DNA of 64,000 nucleotides from Metallyticus violacea (lineage: Eukaryota; Arthropoda; Insecta; Mantodea; Metallyticidae), in NCBI GenBank assembly GCA_030762175.1, contig CM060831.1, forward strand, positions 4,789,001 to 4,853,000, written 5' to 3'. A program made the translations under genes and the position numbers. Position 1 is the stretch's first letter. Every line of letters starts with the position of its first letter. This document shows, piece after piece, positions 11,346 through 23,320 of the stretch. The notes under the pieces are model-generated. The model was not told the DNA's origin. It saw nothing but the letters and a program-made list of their open reading frames with translations, and searched no databases.

Positions 11346-12290
11346 AGATTCTGATTACTCAAAACCAAAAAATATTTAATAGATGCTCTGAAACTCCTTA
11401 ATTTACAACATAAATCTACAGTTTACCTTAGAAGAGGAGAAGAAGGGGAAAATGGTTGGCTCCCATTCTTATATTTAAAAATTATAAGAAATGAAGAAAG
11501 GATGAACTTTGGAATACAGAGAAAAAAGTTGCACACAGAAAATTACACAAAAAATAAAAATTCAGTGTTTTACAGCTTAGCATACAGAATAATCAATATC
11601 CCACTCACAGACACAGAGTGCAAAATGAAACAGATATTAATACAATAACCAATGGTTTCAACAAAGGCACATTAATAAAAATTATCAATAAATTTAAAAG
11701 AAGAAATCTTTGAGAAGTTTTACACTGAGTAACAACAATAAAAGATATAAATTAAAAAATCTCACATATGCAACTTACCACAACAAGTTTATCAAAGAAC
11801 ATGGCGCAATGTTAGCCGCAAAGTACAAATATAATATAAAAAATTTATTAGATTGCATGGTAAAAGACACCATTTCAACAGAAAAGAATGTATGAAATCA
11901 AAAATGCAGATTGTGATCACAGATACTTAAGAAAAAACAAAGAGAAATTTCGAAATTCAGAGATAAGAACACTTTAGGAATATTCTTTTTAAGAGGTTGA
12001 TAAATCATCAGTGGCAGCTAACTTTTGGACCAATAATTATGAAATTAAACCAGAGGCTAAGCTGCTGAAACAATTTCACAACCCTACTTGGGAAAATATT
12101 TTCATTTTAAAAAATATGAAGAACTTAATGATTTTGATGTTCTGTCCTTGGTTGAACTCAAGAAGTTCCTACTAAAACCATCAGAGACTGCCAGAGAAAC
12201 ACCTTAAAGATCCAGTCACCAATTCATAGGTGGAAGAAAGTGCTCCCAAAACATGTCCTAATGTTATGTAAGTAATTTGGAGTTAGTGTG
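11346..12290 (+). mobile_element. Penelope-like element: RT thumb and GIY-YIG endonuclease (plus)
   Basis: Reads KKYLIDALKLLNLQHKST, GWLPFLYLKIIRN, SLAYRIINIPLTDTECKM, GFNKGTLIKIINKFKRR, then YKYNIKNLLDCMVKDTIS, MYEIKNADCDHRYL (GIY-YIG region, Gly lost) and VDKSSVAANFWTNNYEIKPE. The order RT then nuclease is right for the family. It follows head-to-tail behind the preceding copy. Several frameshifts are present. Confidence 0.75.
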
Positions 12291-12989
12291 AACAAGTTAA
12301 ATATATTAGTATATGACATATTATCACTCCATTGTTTACAGTTTAAGTACTTTTTATTTCTTTATTAACTAGATATTTGTCTTTTACACATAAAATTTAA
12401 ATTGTCAGTCATGTAGAGGTATATGTAAATCAACATATAATTATACTGTAGTTCCTTTATATTTATAAAATAATAATTCTAAATTGATAAAGAAATAAAA
12501 TGATGCAAGCAAAATAAAATTTATATTCCTAAGACACCATATATGCCAGTGATTATCGTTAAGGATAAATGAGCAAAACTGTATGACGCAATGATCCCTA
12601 TTGCAGATAAATTGAGTTATTTAACAAACTTCTTCAGCATATAAAATATGCAAATGGTTATGAATTAAAAAAAAAAAATATGCCAATCTATTTAATTAAA
12701 AATTTCATGGCAGAATTAATGAATGTGAATATTTTATAAGTAAATTTAAATTTTTTACTCTTCTATCTACTTTAAAGTGTGTGCTTGGCATCGTAGACAA
12801 GGCAAAAGTATTTTTCTGTGATTGTATTTATAAATGAGTTATGCATGAGTCTTTGACGATAAATATTTTTCAATGAAAGGAACATTAGCAAAAATGGGAT
12901 TATGTTTACTTCATTTTCACTATTACTTGAATTGTACTTAGTAAGCTATAGATAATGGAGTGGTAATATATCATATTACAATTTATTAA
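12291..12989. other. No gene recognised
   Basis: AT-rich spacer between two oppositely oriented Penelope-like ends. No frame or repeat was identified. Confidence 0.5.
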
Positions 12990-13250
12990 ATATGTTTACA
13001 CTAACTCCACTTACTTATACAACATTAGGACATGTTTTGGGTGCAATTGCTCCCATTGTCAACTGTTGATGTGATGGCTGGAACCCAAGGTGCTTCTGTG
13101 ACGGTTTCTGAATATTTGAATAGAAACTTGCTGAGTTCATCAAAATTCATTAATTTTTTTTCTTTTTCAGGATGATAATTTTTTCCCAAGGAGATATATT
13201 TATTGGGTTACTAAGTTTTTCAGCTGCTTAGCCCCTGGTTTAACAAATAA
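12990..13250 (-). mobile_element. Third Penelope-like C-terminal fragment
   Basis: Similar by eye to 9815-10080 in the same orientation, starting with the shared TTTACACTAACTCCACTTA-like end. Only the last part of the endonuclease ORF and its flank are present. Confidence 0.65.
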
Positions 13251-13950
13251 ATTTAATAATTAATTTAATCAATTAAAGGTGACAATATTGATATCTGTTT
13301 GTATACAGTGTTACTCTTTTGTAATTATTGAAAAAAGTGATTCTGGCATGTCTGAGATTATGCTAAATAAACATTGTAACACTGAACTTCACTTTATACT
13401 GTACATGTTTCAATAGCCATTGCTCACATTATCTGGTGTAACTCAACTAGTTGAGTTGATTTACATTCCACAGAGTTCTTGTACCTTTAAATTTCTGCAA
13501 TTGGGTTTTATGGAACATTCATGACGGTATTGTTGATTCACTTTTAATAATTCTCTATGATGAAGCATGAGGTGGTCACGTAATTCACAAAACAATAGAT
13601 TCTGCTGCACTGAAAATCTACGAGTAATTCACGAAATTCCTATGCATGATAAAAGATTGGTGTGCGTAATGCTATAATAGCAAATCGAATCCAATTCAAA
13701 CCTCATTTGAACAAACTATGGTTTATTATTTATTTTGCAGAAAACTCCAATATAGCATACTTATATAACTAATGTCAAGAGATAATAACAATTGTATACA
13801 TTTTTTCATTTTTTTAAAAATAAAATTAAATTTTGCACACTTTTTTTTCCAAAATAATACATTAAACCCGATTAGTATCAATCATTGATTTTGTCTTCTA
13901 TTTTCGAAATAATAACATTAAACTGCATCATTATCACTCACTGGTTCGTC
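13251..13950. other. No gene recognised
   Basis: AT-rich with no recognised domain on either strand. Part may belong to the relic that follows. Confidence 0.45.
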
Positions 13951-13959
13951 TACGCTCAG

Positions 13960-14475
13960 GTGATATAAATTAACAAAATCCTTGTAGAAATTAAGCTCTG
14001 GATTAAGTTCCCCTCAGTGCCAACATGTTCCTTCAATAAATTTACAACATCCTGCATGTTTTAATGTTTTGGTAAAACTTTAGGCTCTAAAGGTTCTGCA
14101 GACATTAATTACTTTTTGTTCTTTCTTCTCTTATAAACATTCTTTGGTGCTCCTACATCTGTTTGTTTGTTTGTTTCTCCTCGAATGCTTAAAAACTTAT
14201 TTGTTCATATGATGAATCTTTTTGTAGGGACAAACTTGAGGTTTTAGTACAGCATTCCAAAATCTTTAAATAATGTCCTGGTTTTAGGGCAATTTCTCGT
14301 TTGCGAATAACTTTCTCAATGCAAGGGGATACTCTTGAGTGCCCTGGAACTGGAAAAATTACTATTTTTATTTTCTGGTGAATGGCGCTATACTTACCTA
14401 GCATAACCATTATCGTTTGATTTTTATCTGCCCGCCACAACCGTCGGCAAATACACGAATTGTGGGAATAGCGTA
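13960..14475 (-). pseudogene. Relic of a transposon-type DDE-like protein
   Basis: The frame 14440-14189 reads WRADKNQTIMVMLGKYSA, KIKIVIFPVPGHSRVSPCIE and KVIRKREIALKPGHYLKI. This resembles the insect repeat-encoded family with a DNCxGQNKN box followed by VPGHSFLPxD (DUF7869-like). The DNCGGQ part is degraded, and downstream sequence (14180-13960) continues with stops. The assignment rests on these two blocks only. Confidence 0.45.
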
Positions 14476-14561
14476 TTACTTAAAGCTATTTCAGTTTGTG
14501 TCCAGCACTAGATAAACGTGTTGCCTTTACCCAGCACAGATTTAGACGTTTCTTCACATAC

Positions 14562-14562
<1 letters not shown>

Positions 14563-14606
<44 letters not shown>
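14563..14606. repeat. (TA)n microsatellite
   Basis: About 22 TA units. It creates an artificial YIYIYI reading frame on the minus strand. Confidence 0.97.
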
Positions 14607-14609
<3 letters not shown>

Positions 14610-16846
14610 TGTCAGTCTGGCCCAAAAGCTTTGGTAATACCAGGATCTGTTTATTTTTCTTTCATGTGAGGATATCTCGCTTTCGTTTTCTACTAAGTCC
14701 TTGTTCAGAGGCACAGATTTTGTCTTCACAATCTCCAACACTTTCTACCATATCCATTTCTGTGTTAAGCATTGAACTCATTAAACGACATAATCGCCAT
14801 TTCTACTTGGCAACAGTGAAGAACGAATTGTTGACAAACTGCTATCAATTATTGAAGTTAGTGTCATTTCTGTGGGACTCTTTATGTTATACAAACTAAC
14901 AGTAAAACATCCCCCTTAGTGTCCACTCAACATTGAACTTAAAACACTGGAACAAAACGGCTATGGACATACAAACTTCTGGAACAAACCTCTGTTTTTA
15001 AGGATAAATATCTCAGGGACAAAATGAGTTACAGAAACAAACGTTATTGCATACAAGACAAGATATTGCCAACATTATGGAATGTGCATTATCTCATTAC
15101 ATATCGAGTTTTGGAATTAATGGCCTCACTCATAATATTTAAGTATAGTACATCTCATGTACATGCAATAATTCATTATCATGAGTCCCCCCCCCCCAGG
15201 GAATGTAGAAAACTCGGCGTCTCTATTGTCACGTATATGATTATAATTATAATGCCATAATTTTAACGTGAAATTGTTTTATTATGACATTGCATTTATT
15301 ATAAAGTAGAATTACTACATCCCGTGTCTCATTTACTCTATACAAAAACCCACGGTTTTCCGAGAAATGTATAAATGTCCAACTAGTGTAGTATTATACT
15401 TATTTTAAATATACAACGTGAGCTATAACACAGACAATTTTCCAGGTTATTTCACGGTCATGCTGCATATAAAAATCTTACTAAAATAGCAATAAGCAAT
15501 TAACAATACTATATTTGATGTACTAATATCCCTCATGTCGTCTGCTCTAAACTAATTATGCAATGTCATTTGATTATGTGGTGCCACGTGTTTTGTTTTC
15601 GGAGCTCTTGCACTAATAATTCTCAATTATGCAATAATATGGCTTTTAGCGGCATAAATTATATTTTGTGCATTTCTTGTGCAGGGTCTACTTTGGTGCA
15701 GTACGGAATGCAATGGTCTAGAGTGGTAAGTTAATGTCTCTCTTCAATAATATTTTTAAAATACACATTTTTAAAAGTATAAGTTTGATTATAACACATA
15801 TTAACAATTTATTTTTACCAGTAATTAGAAACACAAAGCTGCTGTGATATGGTTATAGGCTAATAAATATTTACAGGTGCGTTTATGCGATATTAATATT
15901 GCAAATAGGGTTTATTATTACCAGACATCGTATTTTAGGGTAAATGCCTATTTTGTCCCTTTGGAAGAAAGAAAAAATAATTATTAATATGAAAAGTTAA
16001 AGCTATTCATAGAGTTTGTTAGTATCCTAAAATAATTGTTAAAGTTCGCCTTAAAATGCCTATATCAATATAAAGTTTCGTTGTTTCTCTATTTATTTAC
16101 ATGTAAACAATAATAAACACTACTAGGAAATGCAACGAAGGATGGAACGTTGTGTTTTCGTCAGAGAGAATTTCAACAACAATGCTGTATAACGGTTAGT
16201 TGTTAGCCTCTGTCCCTCTCCTTGTTTGTGTTGAGTGGTTTTAAGCGGTAGAACGTTATCCTGTGCAGTTTAATATGTCAAAAGATAAAAGTGCAAATCT
16301 ATACTAACAGATTTTCCACACTTCACTCACGATGCAAAAATAATATTCTGAGATAGTTGTAACAAACAGGTATGTAACAATAGTTGAAATATATTTTAAT
16401 GAACTGATCTATATAATATTTATACATTGATTGAGATGAAATTCTTTTAAAGACAACTACACTTTTAGCTTTTAAATTTCGGTATTTACGGATCATTGAG
16501 TTGTTGGCTGTTCAAACAAATTAATCGCACTTTGTGATAGAAATACGGCAATTAAAAAAAACATTTATGATTTTAATTCATTTAACTTCCACACTTTTTA
16601 GATTTCGCAAGAAAAAAGTGTCACTAAGGCAGCATATGCAAAAGGCGAGGCATAAGGCAAAATCCAGGTAGTAATTTCTATGTAGCCTTAACCAGGCCTT
16701 TTGTTGCTGCCAACATTCCATAGAATGTAATTGAAAATCTGGTTTTAAAAGAGTTTTACAAAATATTCCCTCTGAATCTATCCTAAGAATAGACAGAATA
16801 TACGATGAAACTTTAGCATCCATTCGGGAGGACGTGGGTCTCTGTA
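14607..16846. other. No gene recognised
   Basis: Short frames at 14666-14899, 15024-15260 and 16578-16823 show no family motif. There is a C10 run near 15187. I cannot assign any function. Confidence 0.5.
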
Positions 16847-17109
16847 TTTTTTTTTTTTTTTGATTGATTTATTTATGGACGCTCTTTAACATCTCAGGTC
16901 ATCAGCGTCCCATTCAACTCAGGGCGTGAAACGGCCGACTAATTTTTTGCTCAGAGGCCTCTCTTTCAGGCTTGAGGTTCTTTTTCGTGCCGTAAATGTA
17001 CAACACGGGACCCACGGCTTTACTTCCCTTCCGAAGGAAGCCATACTTAGGATTTTTACGCCCGAAAAAATCCATCGGTCCTGGCCGGATTCGAACCTGG
17101 GTCTCTGTA
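16835..17109 (-). mobile_element. SINE family A copy with target-site duplication, 5'-truncated
   Basis: A perfect 12-bp direct repeat TGGGTCTCTGTA flanks the element (16835-16846 and 17098-17109). The A-rich 3' tail reads as poly-T at about 16847-16861. The body matches the 57.95-kb copy, but the A-box half of the tRNA head is missing, so the element is truncated at its 5' end while keeping the B box (GGTTCGAATCC). Confidence 0.93.
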
Positions 17110-17438
17110 GATGAAACTTCACATTAGATACATAGCAAGTAGGGAAACTTGACCCTGTGTGTGTGTTAAGGAACTTGCGACAGTAAATAACGAAACCATT
17201 GCTTATTTTGTAATCAAAGTCGTTACAACAAAGTTCTATTGTTTTGTACTCATACTGCAGCTCCACTTCTTATCCTAACATCAATAATATAATTATGTAT
17301 CTAGGTATAACCCGATTGCGATTATCTTTATATCTGTCATAAGTATTCGTAAAAACATTCAACTTTTATAACTAAATAGCCATAATGTGTAATCAAAATT
17401 GTATAAACCTGGTGAGTTTTTGTTTATAATTATATTAA
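17110..17438. other. No gene recognised
   Basis: Short AT-rich stretch between two SINEs, with no coding signal. Confidence 0.5.
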
Positions 17439-17439
17439 G

Positions 17440-17725
17440 ACCACCAGGGTGGCCGAGGTCGTTAAGGCGCGGGCTCGTGAGCGGGAGGTCTGAGGTTCGA
17501 ATCCCACCAGGACCGTCCTCACTGACTGCGGTTTTTTCTAGGTCTTCCTCAGTCCTCATAACTGGCAAATGCCGGGGAGGTACCCTAAACTTAGGCCTGG
17601 AATATTTCCTTCCTTAAAAAATTCTTTCCCAATATATCACTTCATCTCATGTATCATCAGTGTCTACCGCCTGTGGTGCCTCTGTAGTAAAAACGGGCGT
17701 TAAACACTACTCAAAAAATTATAAT
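17440..17725 (+). mobile_element. SINE family B copy, full length (tRNA-derived)
   Basis: The head contains GTGGCCGAGGTCGTTAAGGC (A box of the Ser/Leu type) and GGTTCGAATCC (perfect B box). A conserved body follows (TTTTTTCTAGGTCTTCCTCA, TATCATCAGTGTC) and the end ACGGGCGTTAAACA. An imperfect flanking repeat (AATTATATTAAG versus AATTATAATAAG) fits a target-site duplication. Four more copies are in this window. Confidence 0.9.
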
Positions 17726-17744
17726 AAGTGAGTCCTTTACACAT

Positions 17745-18814
17745 ATAAAACAAGTCTTCACGTCGTAAAAATGCTGAATCAATACTTTGTGTTGCCTCCT
17801 CGAGTATCGCATCGTCTGGCCATTGAAACATTACATTTTTGACTTGGTCTGGTGAAATCTCACTAAACTACAGCTTTTGGATGGCTTCAACCAGGTCTTC
17901 CTTATTTCTTGTTTTTTTCTTTGCTGCAGCATTGCCATTCATCTTCCCACAGTTCTCAAAGTGGTTGAGATCTGGGCTGTTCCCTGGTCATGTGAGGGTG
18001 GAAATTCCCTGGTCTTCAAGAAAACTTCTAACCTGTAGTATAAAATTGTTATTTTTTAAAGAAATGTATATGTAATACGCATTTGGTAAAATAGTAGTTT
18101 AATTTAGTAAAATTAGCAGTGTTCAAGCAAGGTACTCACTTTTCTTGCCCTATGACGTGTGGGGTCATCCTGGAATTTTCTGGTTATACAAACTGCTCCA
18201 CAATATTTGGCACTAAACTTTCTCTTAAAACCATTATATATGTATCTACATTTACTGTTTCCTCAACAAAAAGTAATGCATCCATACAACCCAGACATTT
18301 TCTGGGAACTTCACTGTTGAGTCCAAACATTCTGGCAGAAATTCTTCACCACTACAATGACGGATAAATATTTTTCCATCGTTTCCTCTGACATTAAATT
18401 TTGATTTATTTGAGAAGATAACTTTACTTCACACCTTTTCAGTCCAAGGGCAACTACTTTATGGCTGTCTAGCAGGTAGACCCATTTTTGAAAGTTTGTA
18501 TCTGACGGTTCTGCAGCAAACCACCACACTGGAAGCTGCTTCTCGCTCTCTTTTCAACTCGACTGAAGTCATACGCCGGTTTTTTAGTGAGGTCCACTTC
18601 AAGACGCGGTCATTAGCAGCAATAGAAGAACTTTTTCTGTCTCTTCCTTTAATTATTTGCAAATTCTCAGTTTTTGTGATTAGCCAAATAATCTTGACAC
18701 AGTGGACTGGTTAAATCCTATCTTTGATGCAATAACTCGTGTAGAAAGACCCTCAGAAGCTAATGCGACATTTGCACTCTTTTTGCGAGGAGTTAATTCA
18801 GTTCCTTTGCCCAT
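17745..18814 (-). mobile_element. Tc1-like transposase pseudogene
   Basis: Start at 18814: MGKGTELTPRKKSANVALAS, GLSTRVIASKIGFNQSTVSRL (paired HTH), then RVLKWTSLKNRRMTSVELKR and VCCRTVRYKLSKMGL. Next come pieces of the catalytic core (KFNLMSE-like and MDALLFVEETVNVDTYI), then the 3' block PRSQPL where intact copies have SPDLNPIENxW. Domain order and near-full length are clear, but frameshifts and stops make it inactive. The terminal inverted repeats were not found. Confidence 0.8.
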
Positions 18815-20112
18815 TTTGAGCAGTGTTATTAAACACATGTCACTGACTACAAGAATAAAATCAGTAGTATCACAACAATGGAAAATGTTTAGAAGTTCTG
18901 TTGCATACAACAATGCATAATCACTCATAGATAATAAAACTGAATTAGAGAACCCATTGTTGACTTTAAGTAAACTAAGTGAAAAAATACGCAAAATTGA
19001 TAGATGTAGCATTAACTTTTTCCAATAGTGCATTTTCTAATAGATTATAGTGATTCTTAAAGTTGTTCCTCAATTCTTTCTGCTAGAATTCTTAATTCTT
19101 AACCTGGGTAGTTATGACATTTCAAATTCTTTCTAAAAGTTGGCAACAAGCAAACAGAATGCAGTTAATGAAATAAATACACTGCCAATGGCACTCAATA
19201 GAGAGAATAACTATTTTCGCAAAAAACAATGTGTGTACGCCTTGAAAGTTCCTAATTACCAACTGATATATTTCTCTCACATTCCCAATGTTACGGCAAG
19301 CTATAGAAAGGCAGGAATTCATCGAGTTGGTAGTAGCTTTTTAGTATTTGAACCAAAGTTTAATAGGAAACGTTATGTTTATGTAGTTTAATTTAGAACT
19401 ACATCAAACTGAAAACGTAACGATCAACGGTACAAACTTATTTTACGGAAATAAACGGAGGTTTGCCATAACGTCACAGCTTGCACCTTTGCATTTCCAG
19501 CACAGATTAACATAAAATAATTTTATGGTATGCCAAGAGTAGAAACAAGGATAAGGGTTGGCTTTAATGCATCGTAGATGTTTTATTGGCATTCAGGAGT
19601 AGCTAGCAGTGTAGCCAAACTTCCGAAACTCTTTGAATATCTTCCAAATGATATTTTTATTTTTAAAAAAGTTTAGTTACTTTGGATCCTTTATTACCAA
19701 AAATATTAATATATGTATAACAGAATACCGCAGAAGAGATGAAGTTTAATGTAGGTTCGTATATTACGATGCATTTTAAGATATTCTTATAAACAGATGC
19801 AATGACTGTGGAGATCATTGGTTGTTTCACACGTTCTCGGCCTTTTGTATTTCCTTATATCTTACTAACAAATAAATTCAATTGAGTGAAATTTTATACA
19901 AACATACCGTGGTGAATGGCAAACATGAAAGCACCACGCTCTAGTCCGCGAATTCCGATTGCGCATCAGTAGTGACGCATTTGACTAATACTATGGAGTC
20001 GTTCTACAGTCATTGTCTCATTGTGTTGCAAGCAATATACGAAAGTATTTACAATAGCGGTGTTTTACGAATAGTACGTTATCTGTGAACACGTCCACTA
20101 ATGCAGTGATAT
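18815..20112. other. No gene recognised
   Basis: The first part is probably the 5' end of the Tc1 element. The frame 19140-19391 on the plus strand has no recognisable domain. Nothing else was identified. Confidence 0.5.
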
Positions 20113-20113
20113 T

Positions 20114-20370
20114 TTTAATGGTGTTTAACGCCCGTTTTTACTACTGAGGCATCACAGGCGGTGAACACTGGTGATACATGAAATGAAATGATAAATTGGG
20201 AAAGGATTTTTTTTAAGGAAGGAAACGTTTAAGGCCTAAGTTTAGGATACCTCCTCGGAATTTTCCAGTTAATGAGGACTGAGGAAAATCTGGAAAAAAG
20301 CTCAGTCAGGGAGGACGGTCCTGGCGGGATTCGAACCCCCGACCTCTCGCTCACGAATCCCGCCTTGACC
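20114..20370 (-). mobile_element. SINE family B copy, minus strand
   Basis: Tail (GTGTTTAACGCCCGTTTTTA) at the left. B box, read in reverse, at about 20328-20338 (GGATTCGAACC). The outermost part of the tRNA head is missing at the right. Confidence 0.88.
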
Positions 20371-20615
20371 GCAAAGTTGGCATTGTTGCGGTTCGTTGTT
20401 GCGACGCATCCACCATATTCGCACTGATATATTTACGCCATGCAGAAGCATGATGGTTGTAAATAGACTGTGTAGCGAAAGTACAGCGTTAGTTTGTAGT
20501 CAGTAAAGAAGTACATGGACAAGATGGCGACTATAATGAACAAAAATGACCTGCGGCAGGAAATCTGCACACAGGAATGTCCGTCAACATCGGGGGTTTT
20601 CCTATGAGAGAGGCC

Positions 20616-20843
20616 CTACTCGTTAACTTTGCTGTGGATGGGGTAGCGAGCCTGCTTGTTTACTTGTTGACCTTGCTGACTGTCGCAGTCGTAATGCAAA
20701 TTTAAATTCCGCAAACCACGGAAAACTGTTGCCTTAAATGTAACAAGGTCCCCAAAAGCCTGTTGTAAGCTCTCAAGGCTTAGTGATTCATTTAAATCAC
20801 TCTTGAAGGCATAAAGAACCATAGAGCGACTCTCCAGTTCCAT
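20616..20843 (-). mobile_element. Possible mariner N-terminal fragment inside a dispersed repeat
   Basis: The frame reads MELESRSMVLYAFKSDLNES, LESLQQAFGDL, KATVFRGLRNL, resembling the helix-turn-helix start of mariner transposases (GDxAPSxxTVFRWxRxF). The last third (about 20625-20705) is also similar in sequence to 57230-57310, so it belongs to a repeat. The evidence is thin. Confidence 0.35.
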
Positions 20844-22420
20844 CTTGACGACTGGCTGTCTGTACAGGGAAGTTTACCCTCATACTCTGGAATGCGGGAG
20901 TGGGGATGGTCGCTCCTGATACCGATTTACTTTTAAGGGGTGGGATTACCAAATGCCACATTCATTTTCGGTGGGTCAACATTCACATTTCCTCAACGCA
21001 AAGCTTTTGTAGTGACCCAGAAACTCCGGCTCCCTAACGGTCCAAACTTATAATAATCGCAAGAGATTAAGGATGTACTATAGAGAGGGTGTTCCAATGC
21101 TTTCCAGTGTACTAGCTCCATTGTCAACGCAGCTGTAAGCGGAACGGCGTTGTCTTGAATGTGATGAGTGCATTGTTACTTAAAATATTATATTGTTCGG
21201 TATTGATTTAACTGCAAATTTCCCATATTTAAATTTGCACCTTAAAACCACTTCTCAATATCTTCACCGAACATTATCTTTTACCTTCCTTGCTGAAATC
21301 TTCCACACGTTTACTGAAAACCATTTACTGATACCTTTTCAGTACTAACAAAACAACACAGATGGAAGTAGGACACATTTCACTCTGTCGTAATTGAAAC
21401 AAAATTGTCCGCTTGAATATTAAACACCAATTTGGAAACAGGTAATGGAGTTGAAACATTTAGCATGATTACTGCTCGCAAGCACCAGAGCAATGAACAA
21501 GTTTTCAAGTAGAGTGTATTAACTTGAAAGATCTAATCCCTTGTATTGCGCAAAGAGAAGGCGAATGTGGCTGCTAATTTATATGAAGTTTAATATGCCT
21601 TCCTTATCAGGGCCTGGATTTTAATGACGTATCACATTTTTTCTTTACAATTCTTAGATATCAGCTGATGAATGTAAATGTTAAGGTATATCTTTTTAGA
21701 GTCCGACCTTTCCCCCTCTTTTTAAATAGGGAAGTGTTTGTTGATGTTAAAGTTCAAGAATGAAATATATTTTTTGATTTTTTATCAGCATCGACCATCA
21801 GTTCCTTAACGTGATATAATCACAAGATACAATATCGCGTAACTGAGGCTTCTGGTGAAATTTGGGCTGGAATTCCTTACTGAACTAATGCCGTGCTAAG
21901 ATGTTCAGAGAACTGATTCGATGACTGCTGTTTTTCATAGCCTCAAGTGAAGGCACTAATGTACACTGTGCCGCTGTTTCTTCCGACATTATAATACAGA
22001 AATTTTGCAGATTTTCATAAATCAAATGATAGTAATTGACTGATAGGTGGTCAAATGAATAAATCACTTGTATAAGAGATTTATTTCATATGAATATTTT
22101 CTCCTTACGACATAGAGTATGGATTGTATTTTTCTCTCGTTCGCGAGGGAAAGAACTCTAAAGGTTTGAACCTTTCCTGAACCAGTGTTCAGTGTCTGTA
22201 ATGATTTTTTAAAGACGTTTTGAAAATAGGGGGAAAAAGGGGGGGGGGAGCAATTGCACAAAAATGCCCGTGTTGTGAAATAATTTTTCATGAACCGAAC
22301 AGATCTCACGTGATTGGTGGAAAAAATTGGAAGCGCGTATAGACACGCCTTGAAAGAGCGAGTGTTTGCCAGTCGACTGCATAAATGGAGTTGCTTCATA
22401 ACGATAAAATTTTGCTTCCA
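20844..22420. other. No gene recognised
   Basis: No domain was seen in the short frames 21885-22067 and 22064-22399. A G10 run lies near 22240. Confidence 0.5.
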
Positions 22421-23320
22421 TCTGCAGAAATCTGGTTACGCGATGTTACAGCAAGCATTTGTCGATGATATTCTGCTACAATCAACCGCACTTCGGTGAT
22501 TCAAAAAGTTTAAGGAGGGCCATGTTTCAACAACAAAGCAGGGCAGTCCAGGTGCGCCAATGTCTGCAGTGAACAAGTCAGATGAACACAGCTGCCGTCA
22601 GTGTTTGGAAAGATCTACAAATAACAGTGGATAAACTGTTACAAATTATCCATGGCAGTGTGTTCACATTCTTCACATGAGACGCGTCTGTGCTGAGATT
22701 GCTGACGCCTGAACAGAAGATGGCGCGAGTAGACGTGTGCTGGGAACTTTAGCGTCTGGTAGCGGAACATGGCGAAGCATCATTACATGTGAGAAGACTT
22801 GACTTCACCATTGCAATCCCAAAAGCAAACAGACGAGCTCAGTCTGAGAATCACCTGGTTCTCCGACACCAAAGAAGGTCAAGGCTATAGTGATTTCGTT
22901 CAACGCTTGAATGTTTTATCTCTATGAAGTCAACAAACAACGGTTAATAGAGAGTATTACAAGAAATTTTTGAGCATTTTGGCCTAACATATTCGACGAA
23001 AACGCCCTGAGCAGCATCCATCGGGTTGGCGCGTTCGCCGTGACAATGCACGTCCTTACGCTCAACATTTAGCCAAAAAAAAAAAAAAAAAAAAAAAAGA
23101 ATGTTTGCCCCACCCTCTATACAGCCCGGAAATAGCTCTAGGAGACTTAATTTATGTTCCCGCGTTTCAAAAACAAAAGCGTTTTAGTTCATCAACAGCT
23201 GTGGAGGCGGTTCTGAAGACCATGTCAAATAACGATTTCCAGCAAGTCTTCCAAGACTAGCAGACACGCTGGGTGAACTTCGAAAAAGACCGTACCAATC
23301 TTCACCTTGCCAACGTAACT
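22421..23320 (+). mobile_element. Mariner-like relic (family M5)
   Basis: Shares long stretches with 54.98-55.76 kb in the same orientation (CAACCGCACTTCGGTGATTC; ATCACCTGGTT; CACCAAAGAAGGTCAAG). The translation gives LLTPEQKMARVDVC (the mariner linker), and the DETW block is mutated to LDFTIA. A 24-A run (23075-23098) interrupts the 3' part. Heavily decayed. Confidence 0.6.

Noticed and set aside
14508..14741. 77-codon minus-strand frame with YIYIYI run
   Set aside because: It is produced by the (TA)n microsatellite, with no domain on either side.
17445..17515. Genuine tRNA-Ser or tRNA-Leu gene
   Set aside because: No long variable arm or closing acceptor stem. It is the head of the second SINE family.
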